Below, piece after piece: positions 9,733 through 22,107 of a stretch of DNA of 57,500 bases (the stretch's first letter is position 1; every line of letters starts with the position of its first letter). The position numbers and the translations under genes were made by a program. Source of the DNA: Chrysomallon squamiferum (taxonomy: Eukaryota; Mollusca; Gastropoda; Neomphalida; Peltospiridae). The notes beneath the pieces are model-generated. The model did no database searches. It was not told the origin of the DNA and was given only the letters and a program-made list of their open reading frames with translations. The stretch is from NCBI GenBank assembly GCA_012295275.1, contig CM022672.1, positions 28,275,972 to 28,333,471 of the forward strand, written 5' to 3'.

Positions 9733-12413
9733 TCACTCCTGTAGTCCAGTGTACTTTTCACTGACCTCCCAAAGTTTCTTTATCAAGGTGTCATCCTTAG
9801 ACAGACTGCTAGCTTGATCATCAGCTTCTTCACAGTTCACAAAATATTTACCTGAGACACCCTCCACTTCCTCACTTACACAACAGTGAATAGATGTCTG
9901 GGCTCCCTCCTTGGAACTCTTAAATAAATAAATAAATATATATATATATATACATATGTATATATGTATAATGTCAAAATGAAAGTGAATTATTAGATAC
10001 ATTTTTATCTCGGTGTCTGGTTGCAAATTCAACTGAAATAAATAAATTTTAATTTAAAAAAAAAAGAGAAAAGAGAAAGAAAATGTATCAACACATCTTT
10101 AATTTTTACTTTTACAAAATAACAAAATCAACAAAACAAACATTATTTTATTAAAATAAAGAGTGTTTTATCTGTCAGAAAATACAATGAACATCAAGTT
10201 GCTGCTGTTTTATATTTACCAGTGGTAAGAGATTGATAATCCATGAAAGTGCTGGTAACTGGTATTTAAAAAGTTGTGTTCTAACAAAGCCAGGATGTAA
10301 ACAGTTAACAGTTACACCTGCAATTTGTAATATATAAAATATTTAAATGTAATTTAAACAAAATTGTAATCATGAACAAAAATCAATAAGCATATATTCT
10401 GTAAATTGTATTTATAATCTGTTAAATGTTAATCAGCTTAAATATGTTTAATAGCCACATGTAATAATAATTTTCAACAATAAAATGATTAAAAACAAAT
10501 AAATAAATAAGTCAGTTACAAAAAACATCATTAATAAATACATCAAATGAACAATATAAAAAATATATATAATTTAAAAAACCTCACAATATTATGATTG
10601 AATGCTTCAGATTTTACCGTAACATATTCACATAAAAAAAATGTTCATAGAAAAATTATTTCAATGCAATAGTAATAATAATGTATTTTTATTTCTAAAG
10701 CTGTGTTATAATTGATTTTCGTCTCAATTTATGGCTGAGAATATGTATATGAATAGATATGTAGTCTAGTTGTAATAATTTTTTTGTTTGTTTCACCTGT
10801 TCCTTCAAGTTTTCTTGCCAACTCTCTTGTAAACAAAACATTAGCAAGTTTGCTATTTTTGTAAGTTTTATTTCTAGAAAATGATTTTTCTGCTCTAAGA
10901 TTATCAAATTCTATTTGTCCTGATGTGTGTGCACATGAAGAGACAATCACAATCCGACTCGGTGCAGAATCTTTAAGCAACTCTGAGAAGAGGAAAAAAC
11001 ATAAAATATTTCCATTCCAAAAATGCAATGTATATAAGTTTTGGTAATTAATAAATAATAAAAAATGAAGAAGAGAAAAAAGAAGACTCGAACCTTTGTT
11101 TTCTTAAACAAAGACAAGAAAATGTTAAATAACAATAAGAGAAATGATTTAAATACCTAGTAACAGATTGGTCAGTAAAAATGGCCCAAAGTGGTTGGTG
11201 ACAAAATTAGATTCAAAACCTTCATCTGTGATGGTTTTGTTTACACCTAGAAAAACACCAACAACTATAATAATATAAACAAACACTGATAATTATAATT
11301 ATGCATGCAGATTTGTTTTCACAACTTTATTAAATGTTTATTTCAACTTAAATTCAAGTTTTGTTACCATTATTTTACCTAAGAATGACCTAAGTTGGAT
11401 ATTTTGTGACAAGAAATTGAAGAACTCAAGGAATATAGATTGCTAATGAAACCATTAATAAAAATGGTTTCATTAGCAATCTATCCATCAATCCCATGAC
11501 ACATAAAATAAAAATTAAAACTTGTAATAATTTGGCATATGCACATTATGCCATTTTCTTCCTTTATTATTACCAAAGTTTGAAACAGTAATATATAATG
11601 TTAAACATAAATCTTAACTAACTGTAAAGAAATAATCAAATAATATAATAATTAGGAAGTATAGAGTGTATATTTAGGTTGTTTGTTCATAAAACACTAT
11701 AAGAATATTGACATTTTAAATACTAATTTTTAAACATGGATTCACCTAAAACTCCAGCATTATTAACCAGAATATCGAGTCTCTTCTCTTCGTTTTTAAT
11801 TTCATCAGCAAATTTTCTCACAGACTTCAACGAGCTCAAATCTAGATGTTTAACAATGACATTTTTATTTCCTGTCTCAGCCTTTATTTTTTCACTTGCT
11901 TCCATCCCCTTCTCCATGTTGCGACAAGCAAGCAGAACTTTTGCTTTGCGATTTGCTAAATCCAATGCTGTAAAGAAGCCAATACCTTAAAAAAAACATA
12001 AATAAATAAATAAATAAACATTAAAAAAAAAACAAATAAGAAAATAAATATTGGCTTTATGCAGAAGATTATTAAAAAACATTTTGCTTAACAGATACTA
12101 AAAATTCATTAGGTTTTTGACTTTACACATTCAAATTAAATGCTACAAATCAGAAAATTACAAAAATATTCACATCAGTATCTGCTGTATTGTGAATTTC
12201 AACCAAACAATAGCAAAATATATATATATTTTTATTAGTATACACAATTAAGTAACAAATACTTTTTCATATACCTGAATTGGCTCCTGTTACAATGGCA
12301 GTTTTCCCTGTCAGAGTTTTTTTAGAGGTACATTTTTTGTGTGTTATTTTTATATACATATAAACAGCAGCCGGAAATGCTACTACTGGCAGACTCATCC
12401 AAATATATACCAT
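9733..12413 (-). CDS. Retinol dehydrogenase-like short-chain dehydrogenase (RDH11-14 type), 6 exons
   Basis: An NAD(P)(H)-dependent SDR of the RDH11/12/13/14 type; the family interconverts retinal or other lipid aldehydes and alcohols at ER or mitochondrial membranes. Coding exons, 5' to 3': 12413-12275, 11985-11746, 11246-11157, 10982-10797, 10317-10220, 9918-9733. All junctions have GT/AG and phases agree, giving 312 aa. Visible: an N-terminal membrane anchor (about 5-22), cofactor motif TGANSGIG (42-49, split by intron 1), NNAG (121-124), catalytic Ser in IVIVSS (171/172), YKNSK catalytic Tyr197/Lys201, VNCLHPGFVRT, and C-terminal EGAQTSIHC. Length fits the family (about 310-335 aa). The exon 5/6 join (NLLPL to SSKEGAQ) is a few residues shorter than usual, so a slightly different splice site or a microexon is possible. 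An AG at 12421 suggests a separate 5' UTR exon upstream. It lies between members of a UGT cluster. Substrate is inferred only from the family. Confidence 0.93.
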
Positions 12414-12424
12414 ATTGCTTCTGA

Positions 12425-13864
12425 AATACCAAATCATTAAATACTAAACTATGAAATATTAATACATTACATACTAAATTCTGCAAAACATTAGAACATA
12501 TTAATATTTAACTGTTAAATACAAAGATCTGTGTGTGTGTGTGTGTGGCAATTATAAAAAAAATAAACATAAATAAATTAAATAAATAAATAAATTCCTC
12601 TGAATAAATATTATGTTATTTGTACGTATATTTAGTAAAATTATTATTATTATTATTACCCTTTGTTATAACCTCGTCATTAGTTCACTAGTCGGTAGTA
12701 ACATTAAATAGGTGTTGCTGCAGTTTTCACTGGTCTAAATCGTACTTTCTGGGACAAGTCCAATACAGTGGATAAGCGACACAGCATTAATTTACAGCAC
12801 TTTCCACATTTTTATAAAACTTCGCAACTAGAAACTAACAATTAGAATAAATATTATATAAGCAAGCTGTAAAAAATGTTGAAGATGATCTCGACGAAGT
12901 AAACAGACACGGTTGATTCACACGGGTTGAGAGAATCAAGCTGAAATGAAATATGTCATATACTATTCAAGATTTTCAAATTTATCGTAATCAAATAAAA
13001 CTTTTATATTTATATATTAAGCTAGATAATAAGGAAATTTTCATTTCTTGTAAATAATATTAACAGTTTTCTTAATAGTTGCAGCAACTTTCCTTGCAGA
13101 ATTTCCTCCATTTTTCACACTACATCACTGGTACGACTAACTGTCTAATATTATTTTTATCAAACTATGTGCTGTCATTCACAAGTACTTTTAAAAAATA
13201 TTATAATATATGAGTGTTTGATGTCTTTACTTGTTATAGTAAATGAAACTAGGTTTATTTAAATAACAATATCGTGAACTGAGCGACGAACAGTAAGTAA
13301 TAAATATGTTACACTATTAGTAATAGTATTACCAGTGATACACTGATAGGCTTCCACAAAACTTTTACTCGGCCCAGACCAGGTGGGACATTTAGAACTG
13401 TCTTCGAGCATTTTTGTAATAGGTTCTAAATACATTTGACTTATGTACAAGTATATGTGTGTATGTGTGTCTGCGTTTGTGTGTGTGTGGCTCCTTAGGT
13501 TTGGAGGCCCCATCAACATATATATATATATATATATATTAAATTACACGACAAAGAAGAAATTAACTAACGATATAATAGAGGTTCGATTTTATCAACT
13601 CTGTTGAAGGAAGAATAACTTCGGTTACAATTTTCAGTTTGTAATCTAGGCCATAGTGATATAAATGACTGCGATCAGATAAGGTATGAAGTGTTACGTA
13701 AGGAGTTAATTAAATGTAAACCTTACTTACATTTTTGGCATCATCATCATTGTATTATTGTACCATTTATCATCATAATTATGTTACTAATTTATCTAAT
13801 TATTCAAAGGAAGGGTCGGCACCACCCTTAAAGGTTAATTCTTTTAATAATAAAACGAATTTTA

Positions 13865-13900
<36 letters not shown>

Positions 13901-14836
13901 TAAATAAGTAAATAAATAAAATTCACGTGCATGTGTTTGTCCCTTCATGCTCTGAATAACATTCGAATGAACTTGATGCCAGCTTCAAACCTTGCTAACA
14001 GTTGATATGGCGGCAACATAGGCGAAGAGATAGCAACGCTAAGAACTGAATAAACACTAAAAGTTCAAATTATAAACATTTACATATTGTTTATCACACA
14101 CACACACCCGTTTATTAAAACATAATCCGCTCCTGAAACTTACATGGCAGGATTACTATTTCCACCGATGTCTTCGCTGAATTGTATTATTATTTTTTTT
14201 TTTTTTTTTCCCTGAATAAAAATACGTGTTATTTAAACCACGTTTGTCCTGTTTTTTGAACTTCTATACATCCTGGTCACGAGCTCGCAGATAAGGCTGA
14301 ATGCACAACCCGTCAAGTGCAAAACTGTTTATGTATTTTTTGTTTTACTTTGGACGACAAGAGGACATAGCAGTCACACGTTTTGAATTTTATGATATCT
14401 GCTTAAACAACGGAAACAAATTTCAGGTATTGTTTTTACCAGTTAGTCATAATAATCATAAATTTTCGAAACATAGCGTTAAATTTAGTTTAATCGAAAG
14501 GACGTAAAACTGAGTGCGTAAATTAAATTGCTTCTGGTGCCGATAATACACTATATCAGTTACGCACAGACATATTCGCACACACACATGCATACGCATA
14601 CACAGAAACATACGTATACATGCTCATTATTTTGCTGTTACTTACATTGACAAAAAGGTGTAATATTAAAATATTCTATTGTAGTTTTGTCCGTAGGCAG
14701 ATTTAACTTGAATGATTATATTTAAAGGTTCAAAGTGATATCCTAAACTTAATCGATCAAATTGACAGTCAAAACTATCTAAAAATGTATTTACAATTTA
14801 AACCTTTTTTTTCTCTTCTTTTTTCCCCAGGTGAAT
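12425..14836. other. Intergenic between RDH-like and UGT genes
   Basis: No coding gene seen. A possible RDH 5' UTR exon donor lies on the minus strand near 12660 (AAAGG then GTAATAA). Contains a GT run (12529-12546), an (AT)n run (13517-13540) and an (ATT)n run (13867-13901). The UGT 5' UTR exon must lie here or nearby but was not placed. Confidence 0.45.
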
Positions 14837-16366
14837 ATGACGTCGTTTACTTTTTGTATTGTTGCTCTAGCAGTTATAATGAATGTAAAAGGTATAAAAA
14901 TATTACTTTTGCCAACACCAGCTGCAAAGAGTCACGTGATAGAGTTGCTGGGAACAGGAGAAGAGATGGCTAAAAGAGGTCACAAAGTCTCAGTTTATTT
15001 GCCAGCGTTTACTGACACGGGATTTCTGAAACATTCACTCATTAATGTTATTTCTTATGATTTTAAGGAGGAATTCAAAAACCTGTTAGAAAATGGTATG
15101 ATGAATATCCAGGCTGGAAACTGGAAACCGGAAGCAGGAATTTTAGATAATATATGGATTATGAAAGATATAAAGAAAGTGATGTGTTGGGGTCTGTTTT
15201 CTGACAAAGAAGGAATAGAGAAGTTGTCCAGGGAACAGTTTGATTTAGCACTGGTGTCTGCTTTACCATTTACTGAGTGCCTCTTTTGTCTTCCTTATTA
15301 TCTGAATATTCCTACAGTGGCAGCAGGCGCATTTATCTTAGGAACACAGAGTGGTATGCCTTTACAAACAGGTATATTTCCTATATTTAAATCATCCTCA
15401 GATGATCACACATTTACGGAAACGTTTGTTGAATCTGTTGTTCAGGTTTTATTTTTTCTTATATATCCAGCCTTTTTTACAATGGATGTATCGGGGATTG
15501 ATCCCAGATTGTCTGATGTTGATCCAAACAAAGTAGTGGCGAGTTCTATTTTGTTTCTTGAAAATTCTGACAGTGTTTTCGATCGACCTAAAGCTATTTT
15601 TCCGAATTTTATTCAAGTTGGCGGTGTAACAGCAAGGCTACCCAAGCCACTTGATAAATCATTGGAAGAATTTGTCGCACGTTCACCAAAAGGTATTATC
15701 TTAGTTTCCTTCGGTACAGCAGTACCATATAAGTTTGCCCCAAAACCCATGATGAAAATTCTCTTGAACGCTTTGCATGAACAGGAATACAATGTGCTAA
15801 TGAAATCAGAAACTGATTATGAAGATGGAAACGTAAAATTTTCCAAATGGTTCTCACAAAATGATATTCTAGGACATCCTAAAACAAAACTGTTTATTTC
15901 GCACTGTGGCAAGAATGGAGTGTTTGAAAGTATTTTTCACGGGGTTCCTATATTATGTGCCCCAAGAGCAACAGACCAGCCATCAAATGCTAGAAGAGTC
16001 GAAGAACTTCAAATTGGTAAATATATCAGTTTGGAGTCTGCCTCGTTAAAGCAGGTATTAAATTCTATTTACGATGTTCTCTATAATGAGACATATCGTG
16101 AAAATATAAAAAGACTTTCTGAGATATTTCGCGACAGACCAGACACACCTGCTCAAAGAGCTGCTAACGCCATAGAACATGTCTTAAAATACGGCAGTGA
16201 CCACCTGACTCCGCCTACAAAACATCTAACAACAATTCAGTATGTGTATGCGGATATTTGGTTTACTCTATATATATTTCTGTCGATTTGTTTATATCTT
16301 ATCTATAAATGTTGTGACAAAGTCATAAAATCTATGTATAGATCAACAAAAGTGAAACGAAACTGA
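14837..16366 (+). CDS. UDP-glycosyltransferase (UGT), intact, 509 aa
   Basis: A complete UGT with its coding region in one exon. The exon opens six bases upstream after a TTTTCCCCAG acceptor, and I take the ATG at 14837 (MTSFTF). Domains: signal peptide (1-19), acceptor-binding half with candidate catalytic His33 (KSHVIELLGTGEE), donor-binding half with the UGT signature (FISHCGKNGVFES, His at 356, then DQ at 380-381 contacting the sugar), then a membrane segment (about 474-496) and a basic tail ending KVKRN. The usual topology is a luminal ER enzyme with a short cytosolic tail. Two oddities: the signature reads HCG rather than HGG, and after the FDxxL motif (Asp136) the residue normally Asp or Glu is Ser141. 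The minus-strand paralogue also lacks an acid there (FDVAIVLA). Substrate and sugar donor cannot be told from sequence. Length is normal for animal UGTs. Confidence 0.95.
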   Translation: MTSFTFCIVALAVIMNVKGIKILLLPTPAAKSHVIELLGTGEEMAKRGHKVSVYLPAFTDTGFLKHSLINVISYDFKEEFKNLLENGMMNIQAGNWKPEAGILDNIWIMKDIKKVMCWGLFSDKEGIEKLSREQFDLALVSALPFTECLFCLPYYLNIPTVAAGAFILGTQSGMPLQTGIFPIFKSSSDDHTFTETFVESVVQVLFFLIYPAFFTMDVSGIDPRLSDVDPNKVVASSILFLENSDSVFDRPKAIFPNFIQVGGVTARLPKPLDKSLEEFVARSPKGIILVSFGTAVPYKFAPKPMMKILLNALHEQEYNVLMKSETDYEDGNVKFSKWFSQNDILGHPKTKLFISHCGKNGVFESIFHGVPILCAPRATDQPSNARRVEELQIGKYISLESASLKQVLNSIYDVLYNETYRENIKRLSEIFRDRPDTPAQRAANAIEHVLKYGSDHLTPPTKHLTTIQYVYADIWFTLYIFLSICLYLIYKCCDKVIKSMYRSTKVKRN

Positions 16367-19191
16367 AAGTTGATTAACTTGTTGTCAGTCATATCAAACA
16401 GGTGGCATTACACTTTCCTACATGCTGTTACAAAAAACATAAACTGACACTCGTTAAGGAAAGAGATACGACGATGTTTTTTAACTTATGACAATCATTT
16501 TTAACCATCACTTTCTAAGGATATGCGATGCCCTGAAAACAGTCCAACCTTGGTGCCACCTAGACCCTTCCACTGTCAAATCAAAATCCACAAGACGCTA
16601 AGACGTAACAGAAGTTGCGTGTTGAATATTCGATTTAAAACATGATGTTAGTTTCAGGCCCATTTGGCATTATGTTACGTAGAACACATCTTAATTATTA
16701 TTATCACCAATTTTAACGAACTAATATTTTTGATACAAAAAGAAAAGAAATAATTAATTATATAAATTATATTTTTAAAATCTAAGCGGAAGAAATAAAT
16801 TGAGAAACTGTCCAGATTAAATTTTACTATAATATTACTATATTTAAAAAGCGTGGGTACTGACCCAGTCATACTACAAAATAATATTGCGCATTTTTTC
16901 CTTCTACCTTTTTTTTTTTCTTTTTTTTTCTTTTATCTAAATACAAATAAGCGATCGAATTCCGGACACTAATGGTCTGGAACTTCTATTAGGATAAAAT
17001 TTGGAAACGCATTAATGTACTTTTAATGTATTTTATTACATTATTGAGTGGATCTAGCTTCTGCTAATAAACTAAATGTTGTGATAATATCCCAGTTTTA
17101 AAATTACCATGTGATCGAAAACTTCATATACATACTATGGCTATTACGTTAAGTCTGTAAAATATCGAAAGATCATTCAAACCTGATTCCGAACATTTTT
17201 TACCAGGATAAAATGCATGTTTTCTTTCGTTGCAAATATAGTTTCTATAAGTGATTAATATTGTTTTAATAAGGGCGATTATTTGATATTTAGGTGCGTT
17301 TGCGTCGTAGATAGCAATCATTTGAAGGGAGTGGTTATGTGATCATCGTTATCGTATACGAACCAAACTGGAAACACAATTACGTTTTCCCGAATATTAC
17401 CGTATCTATCTATATTTGTTTATGGGGGGGGGTGTTGTTTGTGTTTTTGTTTTGTTCTTTTTGTTTTTGTTGTTTAAATAATGTTGTGGGAATCATTTAC
17501 CTTTAAAACAGAATCTATTTTTAGCCGTTATGAGAAACCCCTTTATTGGGATCCAGGACGAAACACCAATGAATAAAACAGAAACCGCTTATTACAAATG
17601 TGGACAAAACCCAATCAACTATAGCAAGATTCAGATGTGGACTGTCTAGACTTTCTGTGATTATAAATACATATATATGCATTCGTACATATGTAATAAA
17701 TTTACAAATATTTCATCATGTGAAAGTGTTTTTGTTTTTTGTTGATGTTTATTAAAATATATCTTTTATAACAAAAATCTTCTTGTTTACAGTTCGGATA
17801 TTAGATTTATTTAAACTTGTACATTCATCTGCTTGAACAACAATACAGATTACAGGTGAGTAAATGTACTTGCAGAATGGTAGTGATCTAAAGGGGAATG
17901 TAAGGATTAGTTGCTATTAACAGTGGGTTTTTTCCCCTCATTTAAAATAAGCGATTGGGATTATGTCTGTTGGTTATTTGTCATGTAGTTTTTGATATAC
18001 ATTGAGGCCTTGGATCACGCGCAAGACAATTGACCATAACGTAATTTAAATCAACTTAATGGCAGTGGTGTTTACACTTAATTTGCAAATTTTGTCATGT
18101 AGTACCTGTATTGGTAATGGGTAAAGTTGCACCTATTATTAATGAACTGGGAAGTTCGATGTTAAGTAACGAATTTTTCTTTAAATTCTATCTAATAAAT
18201 TAAAAATGTGCAGGTCTTGTATTTAGAATAATTTATGCCATTAATCAAAAGAAAAAACTCCATTACTGTCAGAACATTCGGGTTAACTTGCCGGATATTA
18301 TTCCTGTTGTACAGTTCACACTCCATTTAACGGATTAAAGGGCGGAAAGGCTTAGCGGAAAATCAAAATTTCAGTAGTTATTCAGTGTTAGAAATAGCAC
18401 TGAATTTCGGTGGATTCGAATAGCCAATATTTCCCAGATTTTATCCGAATTTTACGAAATCAGCTATTTATTTATGTATTTATTTATTTGTTTATTTGTT
18501 TTTTGTTTGTTTATTGATTTATTTTTGTGTGATTTGTGGGTATTTGTCATAATTAGGTGAACACGAAAAGAATACAATCAAGTCCACGTTTCTGGTGCAT
18601 CGCTGTATTTTGTTACTGGGAAACGATAGCCATGCGCACATATGTAATCGAAATGTATGGTTTGTGATTTTTTAAACAAAGTCTACAAAGAAACATTTAT
18701 TTAGATTGTCATGTGCCGTCAACAGAAATACCTACATATCACACAAAAATAAATAAACAAACAAAAAATAAACAAATAAATAAATAACAGGAAGTCTTAT
18801 GATCTTTTATTTTATAAACAAAGTGAAATTGAAAGAATAACTAAAGCAAACTTGAAGCAAAAAGAAAAGTGACGTATTATTTATCAGTCTACTGAATGAA
18901 ATTCCAATTTCCTATAACCATAATCCACAGTTCACAAATTAATATTAAATACGTGTTCAAAACTTTAACAGCTCAGAGAATACTGTATTTATTAATGCAT
19001 GACGACTTCCTCAAATCATCTCCGTTTCGATGATCCCTTATATATATCGGATTATATACCACTCGTAGATTTAATTGACAACTTGTTTACCAGAAGACCA
19101 AATAGATTGAAATAATTAGTTCTCAGAGAAACATTATTGGTTTTTGAAATTTAATTGATGTCATCTAGCTGGTATAAAAATATCTGCAAGT

Positions 19192-19193
<2 letters not shown>

Positions 19194-19237
<44 letters not shown>
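19194..19237. repeat. (AT)n microsatellite
   Basis: About 22 uninterrupted AT units. Confidence 0.95.
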
Positions 19238-19242
<5 letters not shown>

Positions 19243-19320
19243 AGTTTACGTAGTAAATTCTTTTCAGTATTCTAGTTTCACTTAATAACAGATATATGCA
19301 GTAACGAATGCTTTCATTTA

Positions 19321-19400
19321 TCAAAAGCAGAAGTCGGCAACCCTTGGCCCACGGGCCACATCCAGCCCGCGAGGGATTTTAGTCCTGCCCGCCAACTGAA
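19321..19400. mobile_element. hAT-type transposon end fragment
   Basis: The sequence GTCGGCAACCCTTGGCCC followed by GGGCCACATCC and AGCCCGC is the sort of terminus seen in hAT elements of the Zaphod type. I could not find a matching opposite end, so this is a fragment or solo end, and the assignment rests on that terminus alone. Confidence 0.5.
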
Positions 19401-19525
19401 CACATGGACACAAATTATTACATTAACTTCATTGTTTTTTTCTTTAAATCTCCAGACCAAAGCAGCCTTGCTTCCTAGCATCCCATTTTGGTGCTCAAAA
19501 TTGAAGAAAGAATTGAGAGGAAGAG

Positions 19526-19526
<1 letters not shown>

Positions 19527-19574
<48 letters not shown>
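19527..19574. repeat. (TG)n microsatellite
   Basis: About 24 TG units starting 130 bp from the hAT-like end fragment. Confidence 0.95.
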
Positions 19575-19577
<3 letters not shown>

Positions 19578-20219
19578 TAATATCATAGCCCTATACAAAA
19601 TACTGCATAACTATCTGGTCCCCTCTCTCCAAAACCCCCTCATCTAAAGTAACGTGTCTGCTTATTAAGCGATGCATCATTGTTACGCTTACAGAGCCGA
19701 GCTATCAAGAACAGAGCATGCGCAATAATACATTAATGGCCACGGAAGAAATGCTACGATGGGAGTGGTTAAATGTAGCGTGTTCTAGCTAATTTCAGTA
19801 ATATTAACATCAGGACATAGTCATGTTCTTACCCTAAATACATCTAGGTGAGTGGTTTCAGTATAAAAAAACGAATTGTAGAAAATATCGCGGATTTATT
19901 TCTAATTTATAACACAGGAAGATTCGTGGTTTCGCCGCAGCCGATTCTCGGCTGCCATTGATTAACATAGAAAGAATACTAAAAATAGAACGTCTCCAGC
20001 GAACAGACGCAAAGAGCTGATCGGTCAGACAAGAAAATGTGATCTTAATCGTAGGCTAATAATCTAATCCGTAAAATGTTTCGAGATAATATAGAGAATA
20101 TAAACAACATGATTAGCATATTCGATATTGATAATCATAATGATAATCATAACGACATAAGTCGCGATGATAAGAGAAGATTTTAAAGAATAATAATAAA
20201 AAGTAATGTATGTAGGTAT

Positions 20220-20690
20220 GTGTATTTCTGCCGGAACTGCGTCCGCCATTTTCTGCCAAATCCGTGTGATCGGGATTTCCCCCGATGGCGAGTGGTGTCT
20301 CTGCGTAAATCGCTTCTCGTTACTCAGGGGTTGGGAGTTTCGGTTATCCCTGATGGTATAATTAGCGGGAAATTCCCGTATACTCACTCGTTTTCGAATT
20401 TTTCAATTCGGTCAATTGGTTCGTTTCGGAGGAGAGTTCGAAAATTTGTTTCGTATTCAACACGTTAAAATCGGTCGTTTTCGATATCGGAGGATAATCT
20501 AAGATAGATGGAGGCGAAGAACAATATTTAATTTTATTATATGTGAATTTATATTGAAATCTGACACAGCTGAAAAAAACTGCACACGCCGGACAGAGGA
20601 GCTGTAACATCGAAATGGCTTCAAAATCAAACATGGCGGATGAAAATTCGAGTGAAACTGAAGTGATTTCTACCCTCGATTTTTAATAGC
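20220..20690 (+). promoter_or_regulatory. GC-richer, CpG-containing patch; possible promoter/first exon
   Basis: Base composition changes sharply here from about 30% to near 45-50% GC, with many CG dinucleotides. A 24-codon ORF opens at ATG 20616 (MASKSNMADENSSETEVIST), with a second ATG in an ATGGCGG context. This is the only promoter-like patch upstream of the zinc-finger gene, whose first coding exon (25163) begins with a splice acceptor and so needs an upstream 5' UTR exon. I found no convincing splice donor, so the link is inference. Confidence 0.3.
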
Positions 20691-20699
20691 TTGCATTTT

Positions 20700-21420
20700 T
20701 AATAGCTTGATTTGAGAGGACTAGTTACCATCTATCTTCAGTCCAAATTTCACTAATAAAATTTCATTATTAAGAAAGTTACATGCATTTTAGTGAAAAA
20801 CAATAGGATTTTGGTCACGCCATTGTAATGCAAATGGCGGAAATGCATTAAATAATAGGACAATTAATTAGTGTTAATTGAAAACGTTAAAATGCTGTAA
20901 CTTCCTTAATACTCAACAGAATCACATGATGTTTGTTGTCTTTTATAGGGTTTTTTAGAGTTCTTTTCAGCAATGTTATTTATGTTGAAGTTGGTAGTGT
21001 TGAAGTTGGTAGAATTTTTTGTCCACATAAATTATTGTTTGTTAGGTTGCTGGTACCTTAATTAATAACTTCTTTTTAATTTTTACAAATATAATCGATA
21101 GCAGAGATTGGCATTGGTCTTCACTGAAAATTTCATCAAGAAAGCTTGCTTATTAACAAAGATAGAGGGGAAAATGTTAAAATATTACTATTTTTGGTCA
21201 CAAACCTCTAATGACTTATATAGCGTTTAATCGGAAGAAAAAAATCGCTTTTCAGGGGGGTTAAAATTGCTGCTACTTCCTTAATTTTTTACATATTCAC
21301 TTGATCTTGGTATCATTTTAAAGTGGTTTACAAACTCTACCCAACTGTCTTATTTATTTTCAGATTAGTGGGGTTTGAAAAATTTATCCACATACCTAAT
21401 GTATGTGACTGTGAGTATGT
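20700..21420. repeat. Degenerate two-copy tandem repeat, period about 400 bp
   Basis: Two halves share landmarks in the same order: an AATTTCA...CATTA(T)TAA block, then a TTTTGGTCAC block (20810 and 21195), then a CTTCCTTAAT block (20900 and 21275), then a similar TGATnTT(G) segment. Identity is low, and no coding content is recognised. Confidence 0.4.
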
Positions 21421-21797
21421 CACTATCATTCATTCATTGTTAGTGTTTTACTAATTTACTGTAGGTGTTGGATGTAGTGAAACATATTTATTTTCACTTT
21501 TATAGTCACTCACAATAAAAAGTTTGTTTTATTTATATAACTACAACTATTAATTGTATTATCATATTTATATAAATAGATGTTTCTGTGCATACGAGTT
21601 TAAGTATTGTTGTATTTTAAACTGAATTAAGGTGGCAGTTTGAATAAATGAGCTAATAAAATTATTTTAAGTTTTTGTACAACCCTTGATCAGAAGAATA
21701 ATACTGTTTATTTACAAACTATTTGAATGGTAACTTTTTAATCCTTTTCCTCAAGTTAGGTTAGAAATGTTGGAAGAAGTAACTTTATTCTTTAGAC

Positions 21798-22107
21798 CAT
21801 AGGTTTTCAACTTGGGGGTTGCGACCCATAGAGGAATCGCCGCCATCCGTTTTCTGGTGGTCGCGAGATTGTTCTTGAACGAGGGTATGTTTTAGCTGTT
21901 TTCAACTTGACTTGGAAGGAGGAATAAATAAAAATGTAGAGAGGTTTGGGACCCGACATAGTGAATATAGATTCCTTTTGTACTGTCTTTGATTGACAAA
22001 AAAATGGTAACCCTAGATTTTATTGAATCAAAATTTTTAAAGGGTGTCATCGGTCATATTGAGTTGTTCTTAAGCAGTTGTGGTATGAAAAAGGTTGAAA
22101 ACCACTG
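21798..22107. mobile_element. hAT-type MITE with 8-bp target-site duplication
   Basis: A 310-bp element bounded by inverted termini CATAGGTTTTCAAC (left) and GTTGAAAACCACTG (right). The flanks CTTTAGAC (21790-21797) and CTATAGAC (22108-22115) match at 7 of 8 bases, which is the 8-bp duplication expected for hAT. The interior has a GGGGGTTGCGACCC block common in hAT/Charlie-like MITEs. No transposase. Confidence 0.85.

Larger units (their letters stand above)
16367..21797. other. Gene-poor interval
   Basis: UGT 3' flank, then long AT-rich sequence with a G-run (17425-17432), ATTT-type runs near 18475-18520 and 18745-18790, two microsatellites, a hAT end fragment, a GC-richer patch and a degenerate tandem repeat (listed separately). 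No protein gene or tRNA that I can support. Confidence 0.5.

Noticed and set aside
13570-13610. GGTTCGAT stretch suggesting a tRNA TψC arm
   Set aside because: No cloverleaf partners or A box at the right distance.
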